Assembly (NCBI RefSeq): GCF_020618475.1
Contig: NZ_CP085335.1
Span: 558,001-622,000, forward strand
From: Haladaptatus halobius
Lineage (GTDB): Archaea > Halobacteriota > Halobacteria > Halobacteriales > Haladaptataceae
Reading direction: 5' to 3'
DNA: 64,000 nucleotides
Shown: positions 45,204 to 53,935 of the stretch, in pieces
Numbering within the stretch: the stretch's first letter is position 1
Layout: every line of letters starts with the position of its first letter
Position numbers and translations under genes: made by a program
The notes under the pieces: model-generated
Seen by the model: only the letters and a program-made list of their open reading frames with translations
Database searches by the model: none
Told to the model about the DNA's origin: nothing

Positions 45204-46450
45204 CATTTTCGTTCGACCGCTCGTGACGGGTCGTTCATCCACTCGTGTCGGGCCGTTTCTGATCCGCCCCTGATTGCCTCGCTTTTTTTCGCCTCGGAGC
45301 GGTTGACCGCCCGCTTCAACAGCGACGGTGTCAGTAATACCGAAATGATGAAGACGACCAGATACGCGACGAAAATCCGATTCCCGACGATTCCTTGCGA
45401 GACGCCGAGTGCGACGATGGCGATTCCGGACTCGGAACGCGGCAGCAACGCGAAGCCGAAGACCAGCGAATGTTCCCGAGGGCCCCCGGCGAGGAGGTTT
45501 CCGACGTAGCCCGCGACGAAGTTGGAGAGGAGACCGAGAACGGCGAACACGACGACGAACGAGTTGAGCGTCAATTCTCCCAAGTTCATCCGCGTCCCGA
45601 TGGCGACGAAGTAGAGGGGGATGAATACCCCGTAGGCGATACCGTATACGTTCGACTGGAGGTCTTTGCCTTCGAGTCGCTCATTCGTCGAGACGATCAA
45701 CCCGATGGCGAGCGCGCCGATGAAGTACGAGAGGTTCACCGCGTCGGACGCGTAACCGAAAACGAAGAGGAGGCCCAAAATCGCGATGAAATCCGCCTGG
45801 TCGACTTTGAATTTCGCGAGGAAGTTCGCTATCGGGTCGAGGAGGAACCGATAGAAGACGGCCACGGCGACGAAGAAGAGCGCGGCCAGTCCGAGCGCGG
45901 AGAGCGTCGCTCCCGTCCCGCCGCCGACGAAGAACAACGGAAGAATCGAGATGCCAAGGAGGCCGATGACGTCGTCGACCGCCGACGCGCCGAGAATCCA
46001 CCGACCGTACTGCGTATCGAGTTTGTCGAGTGAGAGTAGCGTCCGAACGACGATGGAGACGGATGTCACGGAGAGGATGAGACCGAGATACAGGGTCGAT
46101 TCGAGTTCGAAACCGAACCACGCTCCGATTCCGTAACCGACCACGAAGGGGAATATCACGCCCGAGAGTCCGATTATCAGAACCGGTCGAAACGCTGCGA
46201 GCAGTTGGTCTAAACTAATCTGTTGGTATCCCGCGTCGAAGAACAACAGGAGCCCGCCGATGGTCGCGATGAGGATGAACGGGTTGTTCTGATTCGTGTT
46301 GATGAGCACCAGCACCGACGGGCCGAGCAAGATACCGGCGACGATCTCCCCGAGAAATCCCGGCTCACCGAGACGCTCGATCGCTTCGCTCAGAACCAGC
46401 GAGAGCAGTAGACTCGCTCCGATGACGAGAAACAGTTCGAGCGAGGCCAT
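45182..46450 (-). CDS. Cation:proton antiporter (CPA2/KefB type)
   Basis: A 422-residue membrane antiporter with 12-13 helices. Conserved regions of the CPA2 family: LGEPGFLGEIVAGILLGPSV, GGLLLFFDAGYQ, GASAVDDVIGLL (the Asp pair that carries the coupling ion), and FALLPRSESGIAIVALG. It exchanges Na+ or K+ for H+ and helps pH and salt balance. There is no C-terminal regulatory domain, only a short charged tail. 3' end overlaps the HNH-like gene. Confidence 0.88.
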   Translation of the reverse strand: MASLELFLVIGASLLLSLVLSEAIERLGEPGFLGEIVAGILLGPSVLVLINTNQNNPFILIATIGGLLLFFDAGYQQISLDQLLAAFRPVLIIGLSGVIFPFVVGYGIGAWFGFELESTLYLGLILSVTSVSIVVRTLLSLDKLDTQYGRWILGASAVDDVIGLLGISILPLFFVGGGTGATLSALGLAALFFVAVAVFYRFLLDPIANFLAKFKVDQADFIAILGLLFVFGYASDAVNLSYFIGALAIGLIVSTNERLEGKDLQSNVYGIAYGVFIPLYFVAIGTRMNLGELTLNSFVVVFAVLGLLSNFVAGYVGNLLAGGPREHSLVFGFALLPRSESGIAIVALGVSQGIVGNRIFVAYLVVFIISVLLTPSLLKRAVNRSEAKKSEAIRGGSETARHEWMNDPSRAVERKCYSIESS

Positions 46451-46666
46451 CTACGACGACCACACCCCGATAGCCGTCCCCTTGTCGTCCCCCATATCGC
46501 ATTCGATGTGCGTTTCAGACGGCCATAAGTATGCGGCGCGTATGCTCGTCAACGAGCCGTTATCGCGGTCGAGACGGGAGGAAAACGAGGCGAACGTCGA
46601 CGTACCTGAACCCGTTCTGACCGTTCTGCCGGAGGGTACATGCCCTAGCGCGGCGTCAAACTGAAC

Positions 46667-48058
46667 ATGGAGAGTCTCAACCCCGCGACGGGCGAGGTGC
46701 TGGAGACGATGGATGGGGACGACGAAGGGACGGTGGACGAGAAGCTTCAGCGCGCCCACGAGACGTACGAGGAATGGCACAGGCGACCAATCGAGGAGCG
46801 TCAGCGACTCCTCTCGAAGGCGGGCGAGGTCTTGCGCGAGAACGAGCAGGAGTACGCCGAACTGATGACGAAGGAGATGGGGAAACCCATCGACAGCGCA
46901 GTGTCCGAGGTCGAGAAGTGCGCGTGGGTCTGCGACTACTACGCCGAGCACGCGGGCGAGTTCCTGCAAGACGAGCGCGTCGGCACCGAACCCGGCGTGG
47001 AGAGCTACGTCTCCTACGAACCGCTCGGGCCGGTGCTGGCGGTGATGCCGTGGAACTTCCCCTTTTGGCAGGTGTTCCGGTTCGCCGCGCCGAACCTCAC
47101 GGCGGGCAACGTCGGCCTGCTCAAACACGCCTCGAACGTCCCACAGTGCGCGACGGCCATCCAAGAGGTGTTCGAGGAGGCAGGCTACCCCGAAGGGGCG
47201 TTCACCGCCCTGCTCGTCGGGTCGGACGAGATGGAGACCGTCATCGAGGACGAGCGAATCGAAGCGGTGACGTTGACGGGAAGCGACCGAGCGGGACGCT
47301 CGGTCGGCGAAACGGCCGGAAAGAAGCTCAAGAAGACCGTCCTCGAACTCGGCGGGAGCGACCCCTTCGTGGTGCTCCCCGACGCCGACATCGAGGACGC
47401 CGCGACGACCGGCGCGCAGGCCCGGTGCATCAACAACGGTCAGTCCTGCATCGCGGCGAAGCGGTTCGTCGTCCACGACGACGTGTACGACGAGTTCGTG
47501 GAGCGATTCGCCGAGGAGATGGAGTCGATGACCATCGGCGATCCGATGGACGAGGACACCGACATCGGCCCGCAGGCCCGCGAAGACCTGATGGAAGGCC
47601 TCCATGAACAGGTCGAAGAGAGCGTGGAGGCGGGCGCGAGCCTCGAACTCGGCGGCGAACCGCTCGACCGCGAGGGAGCGTACTACCCGCCCTCGATTCT
47701 CACCGACGTACCGGACGGCAGCCCCGCCGCGGACGACGAGATGTTCGGCCCGGTCGCGGCGGTGTTCCGAGTCGCCGACACCAAGGAGGCCATCGACCGC
47801 GCCAACGACACGAGATTCGGTCTCGGCGCGAGCGTCTGGACGCAGGACGAGGCGGAGGCGAAGCGCGTCGTCCCCGAGATAGATGCCGGGATGGTGTTCG
47901 TCAACGAACTCGTCAAATCCGACCCCCGTCTTCCCTTCGGCGGCGTGAAGGACTCGGGTTACGGACGCGAACTCTCCCGGCAGGGGATTCGGGAGTTCAC
48001 GAACAAGAAGACGGTGTGGGTGACGGACGTGTCGAGCGACGAGGGCGGGGTGGAGTAG
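46667..48058 (+). CDS. NAD(P)-dependent aldehyde dehydrogenase (succinate-semialdehyde type)
   Basis: A 463-residue ALDH. Catalytic Cys261 (NNGQSCIAAKR), Glu227 (LELGGSDPF) and Asn130 (MPWNFPFW) are in place. The short N-terminus and the sequence pattern (LLKHASNVPQCA, VLPDADIEDA) match the succinate-semialdehyde dehydrogenase group, the usual annotation in haloarchaea, although other aldehydes are possible. Convergent with endonuclease III, with no gap (48058/48059). Confidence 0.88.
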   Translation: MESLNPATGEVLETMDGDDEGTVDEKLQRAHETYEEWHRRPIEERQRLLSKAGEVLRENEQEYAELMTKEMGKPIDSAVSEVEKCAWVCDYYAEHAGEFLQDERVGTEPGVESYVSYEPLGPVLAVMPWNFPFWQVFRFAAPNLTAGNVGLLKHASNVPQCATAIQEVFEEAGYPEGAFTALLVGSDEMETVIEDERIEAVTLTGSDRAGRSVGETAGKKLKKTVLELGGSDPFVVLPDADIEDAATTGAQARCINNGQSCIAAKRFVVHDDVYDEFVERFAEEMESMTIGDPMDEDTDIGPQAREDLMEGLHEQVEESVEAGASLELGGEPLDREGAYYPPSILTDVPDGSPAADDEMFGPVAAVFRVADTKEAIDRANDTRFGLGASVWTQDEAEAKRVVPEIDAGMVFVNELVKSDPRLPFGGVKDSGYGRELSRQGIREFTNKKTVWVTDVSSDEGGVE

Positions 48059-48868
48059 TCAGTCGGCGTCCGCCGGGTCGACCACTTTTCCGCTCTCTAC
48101 GTCAACCCCGACCTGCTCGCACAGATCGGACATCGGACACGCCTCCGGCCCGTCGAGACACGCGGGCGTCCGAGCCGAACAGAACTCCCGACCGAACTGG
48201 ATGCTCGCGGTGTGCCCGAAGCCGCACTTCTCCGCCGGAACCTCGCGCTCCAGCACCGCCCGAACCTCCTCGTGGTCGGCATCTGCTGGCGCGATACCGA
48301 GCCGACGATAGATTCGGTGGACGTGGGTGTCGACCGGAAAGACGCCCGACCGCCCGCCGGAGAAGAGCAGGACGCAGTCCGCCGTCTTCGGGCCGACGCC
48401 GTTCATATCGAGCAGGGCGTTTCGCACGTCGCTCGGTTCGCCCTCGGTGACGAACCGGTCGAACCCCTCGGCTCCGCCGTACTCCGCGATGACGTGCTCC
48501 CCCGCCTCGACGAGCACCTCGGCTTTCTGGTTATAGAGGCCCGCCGAGCGAATCGTGTCGGCGAGTTCGGCGTGCTCCGCGCAGTCGAGGCTTTCGGCGA
48601 GGTCGCCGCCAGCGTACTTCTCGACGAGCGCGTCGTGCGCCGGTTGGCTGGCCACGTCGCTCGTGTTCTGGCTGAGGACGGTTCGAACGAGGCAGGTGAA
48701 AGCGTCTTGGCCGCCGTAGGTCTTCTGCCAGTACAACTCGCCGAGTCGGTCGACGACCTCCTCGGCGCGCGTCTCGGCGTCGGCGGGGTCGAACTCGGCG
48801 GCGATACCGCCCCCCTCCGCCCCGCCGCTGATGTTGTCGATGGGTTCCGGGTCGTCGCTCATGGACAC
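48059..48868 (-). CDS. nth: Endonuclease III (Nth)
   Basis: A 269-residue bifunctional DNA glycosylase/AP lyase that removes oxidised pyrimidines. The HhH motif MNGVGPKTADCVLLF carries the catalytic Lys161, and Asp180 (PVDTHVHR) is the second catalytic residue. Four Cys (230, 237, 244, 250) bind the [4Fe-4S] cluster, but the spacing is 6-6-5 where the classical form has 6-2-5. An acidic N-terminal extension is present. Confidence 0.92.
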   Translation of the reverse strand: MSMSDDPEPIDNISGGAEGGGIAAEFDPADAETRAEEVVDRLGELYWQKTYGGQDAFTCLVRTVLSQNTSDVASQPAHDALVEKYAGGDLAESLDCAEHAELADTIRSAGLYNQKAEVLVEAGEHVIAEYGGAEGFDRFVTEGEPSDVRNALLDMNGVGPKTADCVLLFSGGRSGVFPVDTHVHRIYRRLGIAPADADHEEVRAVLEREVPAEKCGFGHTASIQFGREFCSARTPACLDGPEACPMSDLCEQVGVDVESGKVVDPADAD

Positions 48869-48903
48869 CGATTACGGCGTCAGGCTATAGAATCCGTCGG
48901 TGG

Positions 48904-49697
48904 TCAACCACGTACCTCGCGCATCCAATCGTTCAGCCTCGCCCGATACGCCTCCTTGTCGACGCGACGCGGCGGGTCGATCTCGCCGAACAGTCGCGCG
49001 ATCTGCTCGTCGGCCCGTTCGGCGAGCGAATCGTCCACGACAGCCGACTCGCCGGTTCGCTTGGCCGCGACGAGTTCGTCGACCAACTCGGTGTCGCCGA
49101 GGGTGTGCGCCGAAAGCTCGTAGATGTCGGCGGTTATCGCGTGCCGATCGATGACGTACTGCGCCCCGAACAGTCCCCGGAGCATGTAGAGGTAGTTCTT
49201 CGCGGTCGGGGTGTACGACTCCCGATTTAACTCCAGTCGTTTTCGGTAGTTCGCCTTCTCCATCCCGTAGTACGTTCGCGGCACATCGAGCGGTAGTTCG
49301 TCTTCGACCAGTCGCCCGAGCACGTCGAGTTCGGACGGTACCTCGTTCACCACCTCGATACCGTCGAAGACGACCTCCAAGACGTTGAAATTCGCGTCGT
49401 AAAGCAACGAACCGAACTTCTTGAGTTCGTAGCTGACGAGGTCGATATCCGCGTCCTCCTCGAATTCCGGAGTAACTTCGCCTTTATTAACGACGATCTG
49501 TTCGGCGGGTTCGTCGAGAAGCGCGTACCGCTCACCGTCCGCGAGGTGGAATCCTCTCACGTCCACTCGCCGTCTTCGCTCGGAAATCCGTAGATGTGAC
49601 TTCCGGCGACGGCGTAGAACGCGGGACGATTCCCTGCGTCGTCGCGTCTAACCGCTCTCTCGACCACTCGTTCGATTCGCTCGGTGTCGTGTTCCAC
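48904..49697 (-). pseudogene. COG3541-type nucleotidyltransferase frameshifted in the active site
   Basis: The C-terminal 220 residues (48904-49566) are open and carry DIDLVSYELKKFGSLLYDANFN and LEVVFDGIE, which match predicted nucleotidyltransferases of the RlaP/YcgL type. Upstream, the other frame (GTG at 49697 to TGA at 49557) encodes IERVVERAVRRDDA and AFYAVAGSHIYGFPSEDGE, then shifts. The two parts join at GSHIYGFPSEDGE/VDVRGFHLADGE, exactly the motif GSxxYGxxSxDxDxR that forms the catalytic site. A single missing base near 49566-49571 separates them. The gene is therefore broken, or read by a frameshift. Confidence 0.72.
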
Positions 49698-49744
49698 GCC
49701 CGTTCTCCGCTTTCCTTGATTCTCCTCGACCTGCCTCGATGAGT

Positions 49745-50161
49745 CTACGCCTTGACTCGAATCGTCACGACGACCTCTGCACCCTCGCTCAGCGCGGTGA
49801 CGAGTCCTCGGTCGAAGCCGTCCGCGGCGAACTCGGCACCGACCAAGACGGTTCGGTCGTCCACGTAGTCGCTCGTTCTGCCGACCATACTTCGGTCGCT
49901 CTCGAACGCGAACTCGGAAGTGCCACGTCCGGTGACGGTTTCTTCGTGGTCGTCGGCTTCGATGGTGACCGAGATGGTCGCGTCGGGGTCACGGCAGGCG
50001 TCCACGAACTCCGGGGCAAAGTCGGCGGGCGCGCGGTCGGCCTCGACGGCGAGGATGCAGTCGCCCGCGGGCGTGAGATAATCGTCGGTCGTCACTTCGA
50101 ACGTGCTCGCGTGCCGGGCGGTGACGTTCTCGTGTCCGCGTGCGCGAATCGTCTCTTCCAT
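49745..50161 (-). CDS. DUF371 family protein
   Basis: A 138-residue cytosolic protein. The start MEETIRARGHENVTARHAST and the segment TTDDYLTPAGDCILAVEAD are the family signature (GHENVxAxH, LTxxGDCI). Found widely in archaea, with unknown function. It lies on the same strand as the 50-aa zinc protein, 72 nt downstream of it. Confidence 0.87.
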   Translation of the reverse strand: MEETIRARGHENVTARHASTFEVTTDDYLTPAGDCILAVEADRAPADFAPEFVDACRDPDATISVTIEADDHEETVTGRGTSEFAFESDRSMVGRTSDYVDDRTVLVGAEFAADGFDRGLVTALSEGAEVVVTIRVKA

Positions 50162-50233
50162 GCTCTACCCTTCGCGCCGAACAACTTCAGGACGGTTACT
50201 CGCATCGATTCGTTCGGGTGCCACGCTGGCAGG

Positions 50234-50386
50234 CTACTTCGTGACGGTGACGGTCACCGCACCGCAGTCGCACTCGTAAGCGCGTCGGGTTCCCCCGGGG
50301 GTTTCCATCACGAGCATCAGGTTTGATTCCCGAAGTTCGTGCTCGCACCCGGCCGCTTCGCACTCGCATCGCAGGGTCTCTATCAT
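50234..50386 (-). CDS. Small Cys-rich (zinc-binding) protein
   Basis: A 50-residue protein. Cys clusters CECEAAGCEHEL and YECDCGAV suggest a zinc site. The ATG at 50386 was chosen because of a TATA box 29 nt before it; the longer frame starts from TTG and passes through a region without other support. Such proteins are common in haloarchaea; no function known. Confidence 0.6.
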   Translation of the reverse strand: MIETLRCECEAAGCEHELRESNLMLVMETPGGTRRAYECDCGAVTVTVTK

Positions 50387-50410
50387 ACGTTCCCGTCCGT
50401 GCGCCGACCA

Positions 50411-50420
50411 CGTTAAACCG
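50411..50420 (-). promoter_or_regulatory. TATA box of the Cys-rich protein gene
   Basis: On the minus strand CGGTTTAACG, centred about 29 nt before the ATG at 50386. Confidence 0.5.
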
Positions 50421-50533
50421 ACCCATCCCCGGAGTGAAAGTGAAAGTGGTCGCCGGCGGTATTCACGGCGGTGTTTGCCAACTTGGTGTTTCATCCCGAC
50501 GTGCGACAACAATGGCTTGCGATAGCTACGGGA

Positions 50534-50544
50534 TTCTTTATATA
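50534..50544 (+). promoter_or_regulatory. Upstream TATA-like element P1
   Basis: TCTTTATATAC lies just before the direct repeats. A transcript from it would begin inside the first repeat and run toward the coiled-coil gene. Confidence 0.4.
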
Positions 50545-50561
50545 CCCCCTGGCCGGAGGTA

Positions 50562-50616
50562 TGCTAAGCGTTTCCACGCGTTTCGGGGCGTGTGCTAAGC
50601 GTTTCCACAGGTTTCG
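50562..50616 (+). repeat. 24-bp direct repeat pair, 31 bp apart
   Basis: Repeats at 50562-50585 and 50593-50616 are identical at 22 of 24 positions (TGCTAAGCGTTTCCAC then GC or AG, then GTTTCG). The start-to-start distance of 31 bp is about three helical turns, so both would face the same side of the DNA. A TATA element follows 10 bp later. This is a candidate operator or a structured leader element. Confidence 0.6.
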
Positions 50617-50625
50617 ATGGCACAA

Positions 50626-50636
50626 GATTTAAATAG
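50626..50636 (+). promoter_or_regulatory. TATA-like element P2 of the coiled-coil gene
   Basis: GATTTAAATAG, giving a predicted start near 50660 and a leader of about 140 nt before the ATG at 50800, which is unusually long for a haloarchaeon. Confidence 0.45.
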
Positions 50637-50700
50637 CTATGCCGAATATCTGGTAGTACCTGAACGCTTCCGGCGTCACGGTAGAACCGCGCGTCAACCA

Positions 50701-50793
50701 ATGAAACGGGAATATTGTAACCGGCTGGTTGGTAATAGAAGACAGAGAGTAGCGACGCCCGCGTGCGCCGGAGCGGAAGGAACCGAGGTATAA
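50701..50793 (+). CDS. Possible 30-codon leader ORF (uORF)
   Basis: ATG at 50701 to TAA at 50791-50793, encoding MKREYCNRLVGNRRQ and a second half rich in Ala and Gly. It ends 6 nt before the coiled-coil ATG. A Shine-Dalgarno-like GAGGT (50785-50789) lies inside it and in front of the next gene. Whether it is translated cannot be seen. Confidence 0.3.
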   Translation: MKREYCNRLVGNRRQRVATPACAGAEGTEV

Positions 50794-50799
50794 CTAAGC

Positions 50800-51663
50800 A
50801 TGGTAAGCGTAACAGAAGAGGAACTTCAGAACAAGTCGAAAGGTGAACTCATCAAACTCGCAGGACAGCTCCGCGACCGACGAAACGAGCTGAATCAGAA
50901 GGCGAGCAAGCGCGCGTCCAACCGCGACGAACTCAACGCAAAGACGCGCGAGAAGGTGGACGAAGCGCAGGAACACCGCGAGAAGCGCGACGAACTGAAC
51001 GAGCAGGTTCAGGAACACAAGAAACAGCGCAATGAACTCAACGCCGAGGCAAACGAGCTGTTCGAGCGCGTCGAAGAGCGGAAATCGGATCTCGAATTGG
51101 ACGAGGGAAAGGACTTAGAGCAGCTCAAGAAGGAGATCGAGGAGCTCGAGTTCAAACAGCAGACCGAAGTGCTCTCCACCGAGGATGAGCGCGAACTCAT
51201 CGAGAAGATCGAGGCCAAGCGCGACGAGTACCAGCAGCGCAAGGAGAAGCTCGACCAGAGCGACGACTTGGAAGAACTCGTCGAAGAAGCCGAGGAAGTT
51301 CGCGCCGAGGCGAGCGAGCACCACGAGAAGGTGACGGAACTCGCTGACAAGGCCCAGCAGCACCACAACAACATGATCGAGGCCTACCGCGAGGCCGACG
51401 ACATCCGCGACGACGCCGACGAGATGCACGAGAGCTTCGTGGAAGCGCAGGAAGCCGCCGACCAGCACCACGAGGACTTCGTGCGCGTCCAGAAGCGCCT
51501 GCGCGAACTCGACAAGAAAGAGGAGAAAGAGCGCAAGTCCGAGAAGGCCAAGGAACGCGAAGAGGCCAAGAAGGAAGCCGAGGAGATCTACCAGCAGTTC
51601 AAGGAAGGCGAGACCCTTGACACGGAAGACCTGATGAAGCTCCAGAAGACGGGGCTGCTGTAA
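50800..51663 (+). CDS. Archaeal coiled-coil protein (COG1340-like)
   Basis: A 287-residue protein, almost entirely coiled coil. Heptads run through NQKASKRASNRDELNAK, HREKRDELNEQVQEHK and ELFERVEERKSDLELDEG; a central kink follows near EVLSTEDERELIEK, and the second long helix continues with HHEKVTELADKAQQHH. The short C-terminal part QFKEGETLDTEDLMKLQKTGLL is a conserved end. The composition is Lys/Glu-rich and less acidic than its neighbours. It resembles archaeal COG1340 proteins, possibly involved in scaffolding. The downstream SppA gene has its own TATA box. Function unknown. Confidence 0.78.
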   Translation: MVSVTEEELQNKSKGELIKLAGQLRDRRNELNQKASKRASNRDELNAKTREKVDEAQEHREKRDELNEQVQEHKKQRNELNAEANELFERVEERKSDLELDEGKDLEQLKKEIEELEFKQQTEVLSTEDERELIEKIEAKRDEYQQRKEKLDQSDDLEELVEEAEEVRAEASEHHEKVTELADKAQQHHNNMIEAYREADDIRDDADEMHESFVEAQEAADQHHEDFVRVQKRLRELDKKEEKERKSEKAKEREEAKKEAEEIYQQFKEGETLDTEDLMKLQKTGLL

Positions 51664-51693
51664 GCTCGATTCTACTGTCTCTCTTTTAGCGAA

Positions 51694-51703
51694 CGTTTAA
51701 CGG
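51694..51703 (+). promoter_or_regulatory. TATA box of the SppA gene
   Basis: CGTTTAACGG, centred about 27 nt before the ATG at 51726. It supports this ATG over the GTG two codons earlier. Confidence 0.5.
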
Positions 51704-51725
51704 CGTCGACCGCTCACTCGTGGGT

Positions 51726-52751
51726 ATGGCAAACGGAGACGCATCCGACGGCGATAGCCGCGCCGCGCGTAGAACGTTCGTGCTCGTCGCCGTACTGCTC
51801 ACGGTCGCGGTCGCGTGGTGGCTGTTCGTCGTCACGCCGGACTCGTTCGCGGAACTGCTCGGCGTCGTGTTCGTCCTCGTCGTCGGACTGTTCGGCGCGC
51901 GATTCGCCGCCCGAATCGCGGCCCGACGCTATCCGGACTACGATGTGGCCGAGGTCGCCGTGGAAGGGCCGATAAGCAGGAGCGGACGCGGGCCGGTTCC
52001 CTCGTCGGTCGGTACGCCGGCCGACGACGTCGTCGAGCAGATAGAACGGGCGGACGACGACTCCAACGCGAAGGCGCTGTTGCTCCGACTGAACACCCCC
52101 GGCGGCGAGGTCGTCCCGAGCGACGACATCCGACTCGCCGCGCAGCGATTCGACGGTCCGACCGTCGCCTACGCGACCGACGTGTGCGCGAGCGGCGGCT
52201 ACTGGATCGCCAGCGGGTGCGACGAACTGTTCGCCCGGGACGCCAGCCTCGTCGGGAGCATCGGAGTTATCGGCTCGCGGGTGAACGCCGCCGACTTGGC
52301 CGACAAACTCGGCCTCGCCTACGAGCGACTCGCGGCGGGCAAGTACAAGGACGCGGGCGTCTCGCTGAAGGAGATGGGTGACGATGAGCGCGACTACCTG
52401 CAGGGCATCATCGACGGGTTCTACGAGGATTTCGTCGAGCGCGTGGCGGCGGGGCGCGACATCGACCCCGCCACGGTGCGCGAGACGGAAGCCCGCGTCT
52501 ACCTCGGCGACGACGCCCGCGAACTCGGCCTCGTGGACGAACTCGGCACGCGCGAGGACGTGGAGGATCGAATCGCCGAGCGACTGGACGTAGACGAGGT
52601 GTCGGTACAGGAGTTCGAACCCCGCCGCGCCCTGCGCGAACGATTGAACGTCGGCGCGCAGGGCGTCGCGTACTCGTTCGGCGCCGGCGTGGCGAGCGTG
52701 TTCGGGGACGAGCGGGACGGCGTGTGCGGGTTCGAGTTCCGAGTTCGATAG
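51726..52751 (+). CDS. sppA: Signal peptide peptidase SppA (S49 family)
   Basis: A 341-residue membrane-bound serine protease. Two N-terminal membrane helices (about 18-36 and 42-58) are followed by the S49 domain. Ser156 in CASGGYWIA is the nucleophile, and Lys208 (AAGKYKDAG) is the general base. LLRLNTPGGEVVPSDDI is the oxyanion region and GSIGVIGSRVN is characteristic. It degrades remnant signal peptides or membrane proteins. Downstream of the coiled-coil gene. Confidence 0.9.
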   Translation: MANGDASDGDSRAARRTFVLVAVLLTVAVAWWLFVVTPDSFAELLGVVFVLVVGLFGARFAARIAARRYPDYDVAEVAVEGPISRSGRGPVPSSVGTPADDVVEQIERADDDSNAKALLLRLNTPGGEVVPSDDIRLAAQRFDGPTVAYATDVCASGGYWIASGCDELFARDASLVGSIGVIGSRVNAADLADKLGLAYERLAAGKYKDAGVSLKEMGDDERDYLQGIIDGFYEDFVERVAAGRDIDPATVRETEARVYLGDDARELGLVDELGTREDVEDRIAERLDVDEVSVQEFEPRRALRERLNVGAQGVAYSFGAGVASVFGDERDGVCGFEFRVR

Positions 52752-52828
52752 GGGGTCTCCGTCGAGCGTTCGAGGTACTGGGTCGTCCCAAGCCATGGAG
52801 ATCGTTCGTCGGGTCTCGCTGCGAAGGA

Positions 52829-53812
52829 TTAGCCGGTCAACTCTTCGATGAGCGCCAGTTCGGTTTCGCGCGCAGGGCCGAGCTCCTCGCCCGTGCGTCC
52901 CGATCCTGCGTGCTCCTCGACGGTTCGGGAGAACGCGTCCGCAAGCGGCGTCGACTCCCAGCCGAGGCGCGCCAGTTTCTCGGTCGAGACGACGGCGGGT
53001 GACGGCGTGTAGAGCGGGAAGTCCGTCGGCGAGAGGTCGCGCCGGGCCAGTTCGCGCTCGCTAGCGTGGACGAGTTCGAGGTCAGTGTCGAAGGCGTCCG
53101 CCGCGAGTTCCAGCGACCGGTCTAGCGACACCGTCTCCCGGTCGGCGACGTTGTATGCTTCGCCGGGAGCACCTCGATCCGCGAGGATTCGGAGCGCTCG
53201 TGCGCCGTCGACCGCGTACAATTGGTGGAGTAAGCTACTTCCATCGCCCGGAACCAGGACGCGGTCGAACGTCGCCACGCGGTGGAGCCAGTAGTCGAAC
53301 CGCTCCGTGTAATCGTGCGGACCGTAGATGAGCATGGGGCGGGCGACGAGCGCGTTCACCCCCTCGTTGGCGGCGGCGAAGCAGACGCGGTCGAACTTTG
53401 CTTTGCGCGGGCCGTAGGTCTCCATGGACTCGTCTTCGGCCTGTTTTTCGGAACATTCGTGGAGCGGCGTCTCCTCGCGCATCGGAACCGGGTTCTCGGC
53501 GTACGCGCTCCCGCTGGAGACGTAGACGTAGGCGTCCACGTCGGCGAACAGCTCCGTGGCGGCTTCGATCTGACGCGGGAACATCCCGCAGAAATCGATG
53601 ACGACGTCCGATTCGACCGCGTCGCGGGCGTCGACGAGAGCTTCGCGGTCGTTCCTGTCGCCCCGGTAGTTCGAGACGCCCTCGCGGTCGACGAACGGGT
53701 CGCCGGACTCCCCGCGAGTGAACGTCGTCACGTCGTACCCGTGCGAGAGGAGTTCCTCGACGGTCTGGCGACCCATAAATCGCGTCCCGCCAACGAGCAG
53801 TGCGCTATTCAT
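52829..53812 (-). CDS. NAD-dependent epimerase/dehydratase family protein
   Basis: A 327-residue atypical extended SDR. The nucleotide-binding site LLVGGTRFMGRQTVEELL is of the TGxRFxG variant, and RGDRNDRE and VIDFCGMFPRQ follow. YVYVSSGSAYAE, then GPRKAKFDR contains the Lys usually paired with Tyr (YGPRKAKFD), and ARPMLIYGPHDYTERFDYWL is family-like. Similar proteins are annotated as reductases or epimerases of unknown substrate. Confidence 0.8.
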   Translation of the reverse strand: MNSALLVGGTRFMGRQTVEELLSHGYDVTTFTRGESGDPFVDREGVSNYRGDRNDREALVDARDAVESDVVIDFCGMFPRQIEAATELFADVDAYVYVSSGSAYAENPVPMREETPLHECSEKQAEDESMETYGPRKAKFDRVCFAAANEGVNALVARPMLIYGPHDYTERFDYWLHRVATFDRVLVPGDGSSLLHQLYAVDGARALRILADRGAPGEAYNVADRETVSLDRSLELAADAFDTDLELVHASERELARRDLSPTDFPLYTPSPAVVSTEKLARLGWESTPLADAFSRTVEEHAGSGRTGEELGPARETELALIEELTG

Positions 53813-53903
53813 GTCCCTCTTCGACCGCGAGTCACGATAAAGATACGAGAAACGACGCGTTTCGGGCGAGAATTCGAACGCTCACGAACGGTTCGACTCC
53901 GCG

Positions 53904-53913
53904 CGCTTATCCC
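53904..53913 (+). promoter_or_regulatory. TATA-like element of the aldo/keto reductase gene
   Basis: CGCTTATCCC, centred about 28 nt before the ATG at 53936. Confidence 0.4.
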
Positions 53914-53935
53914 CCGCCGTCGACTATCCCGGAGT

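Noticed and set aside
53886..53896. GGTTCGACTCC, resembling a tRNA T-arm
   Set aside because: No cloverleaf partner stems in the flanks; the string is a common GC-rich sequence.
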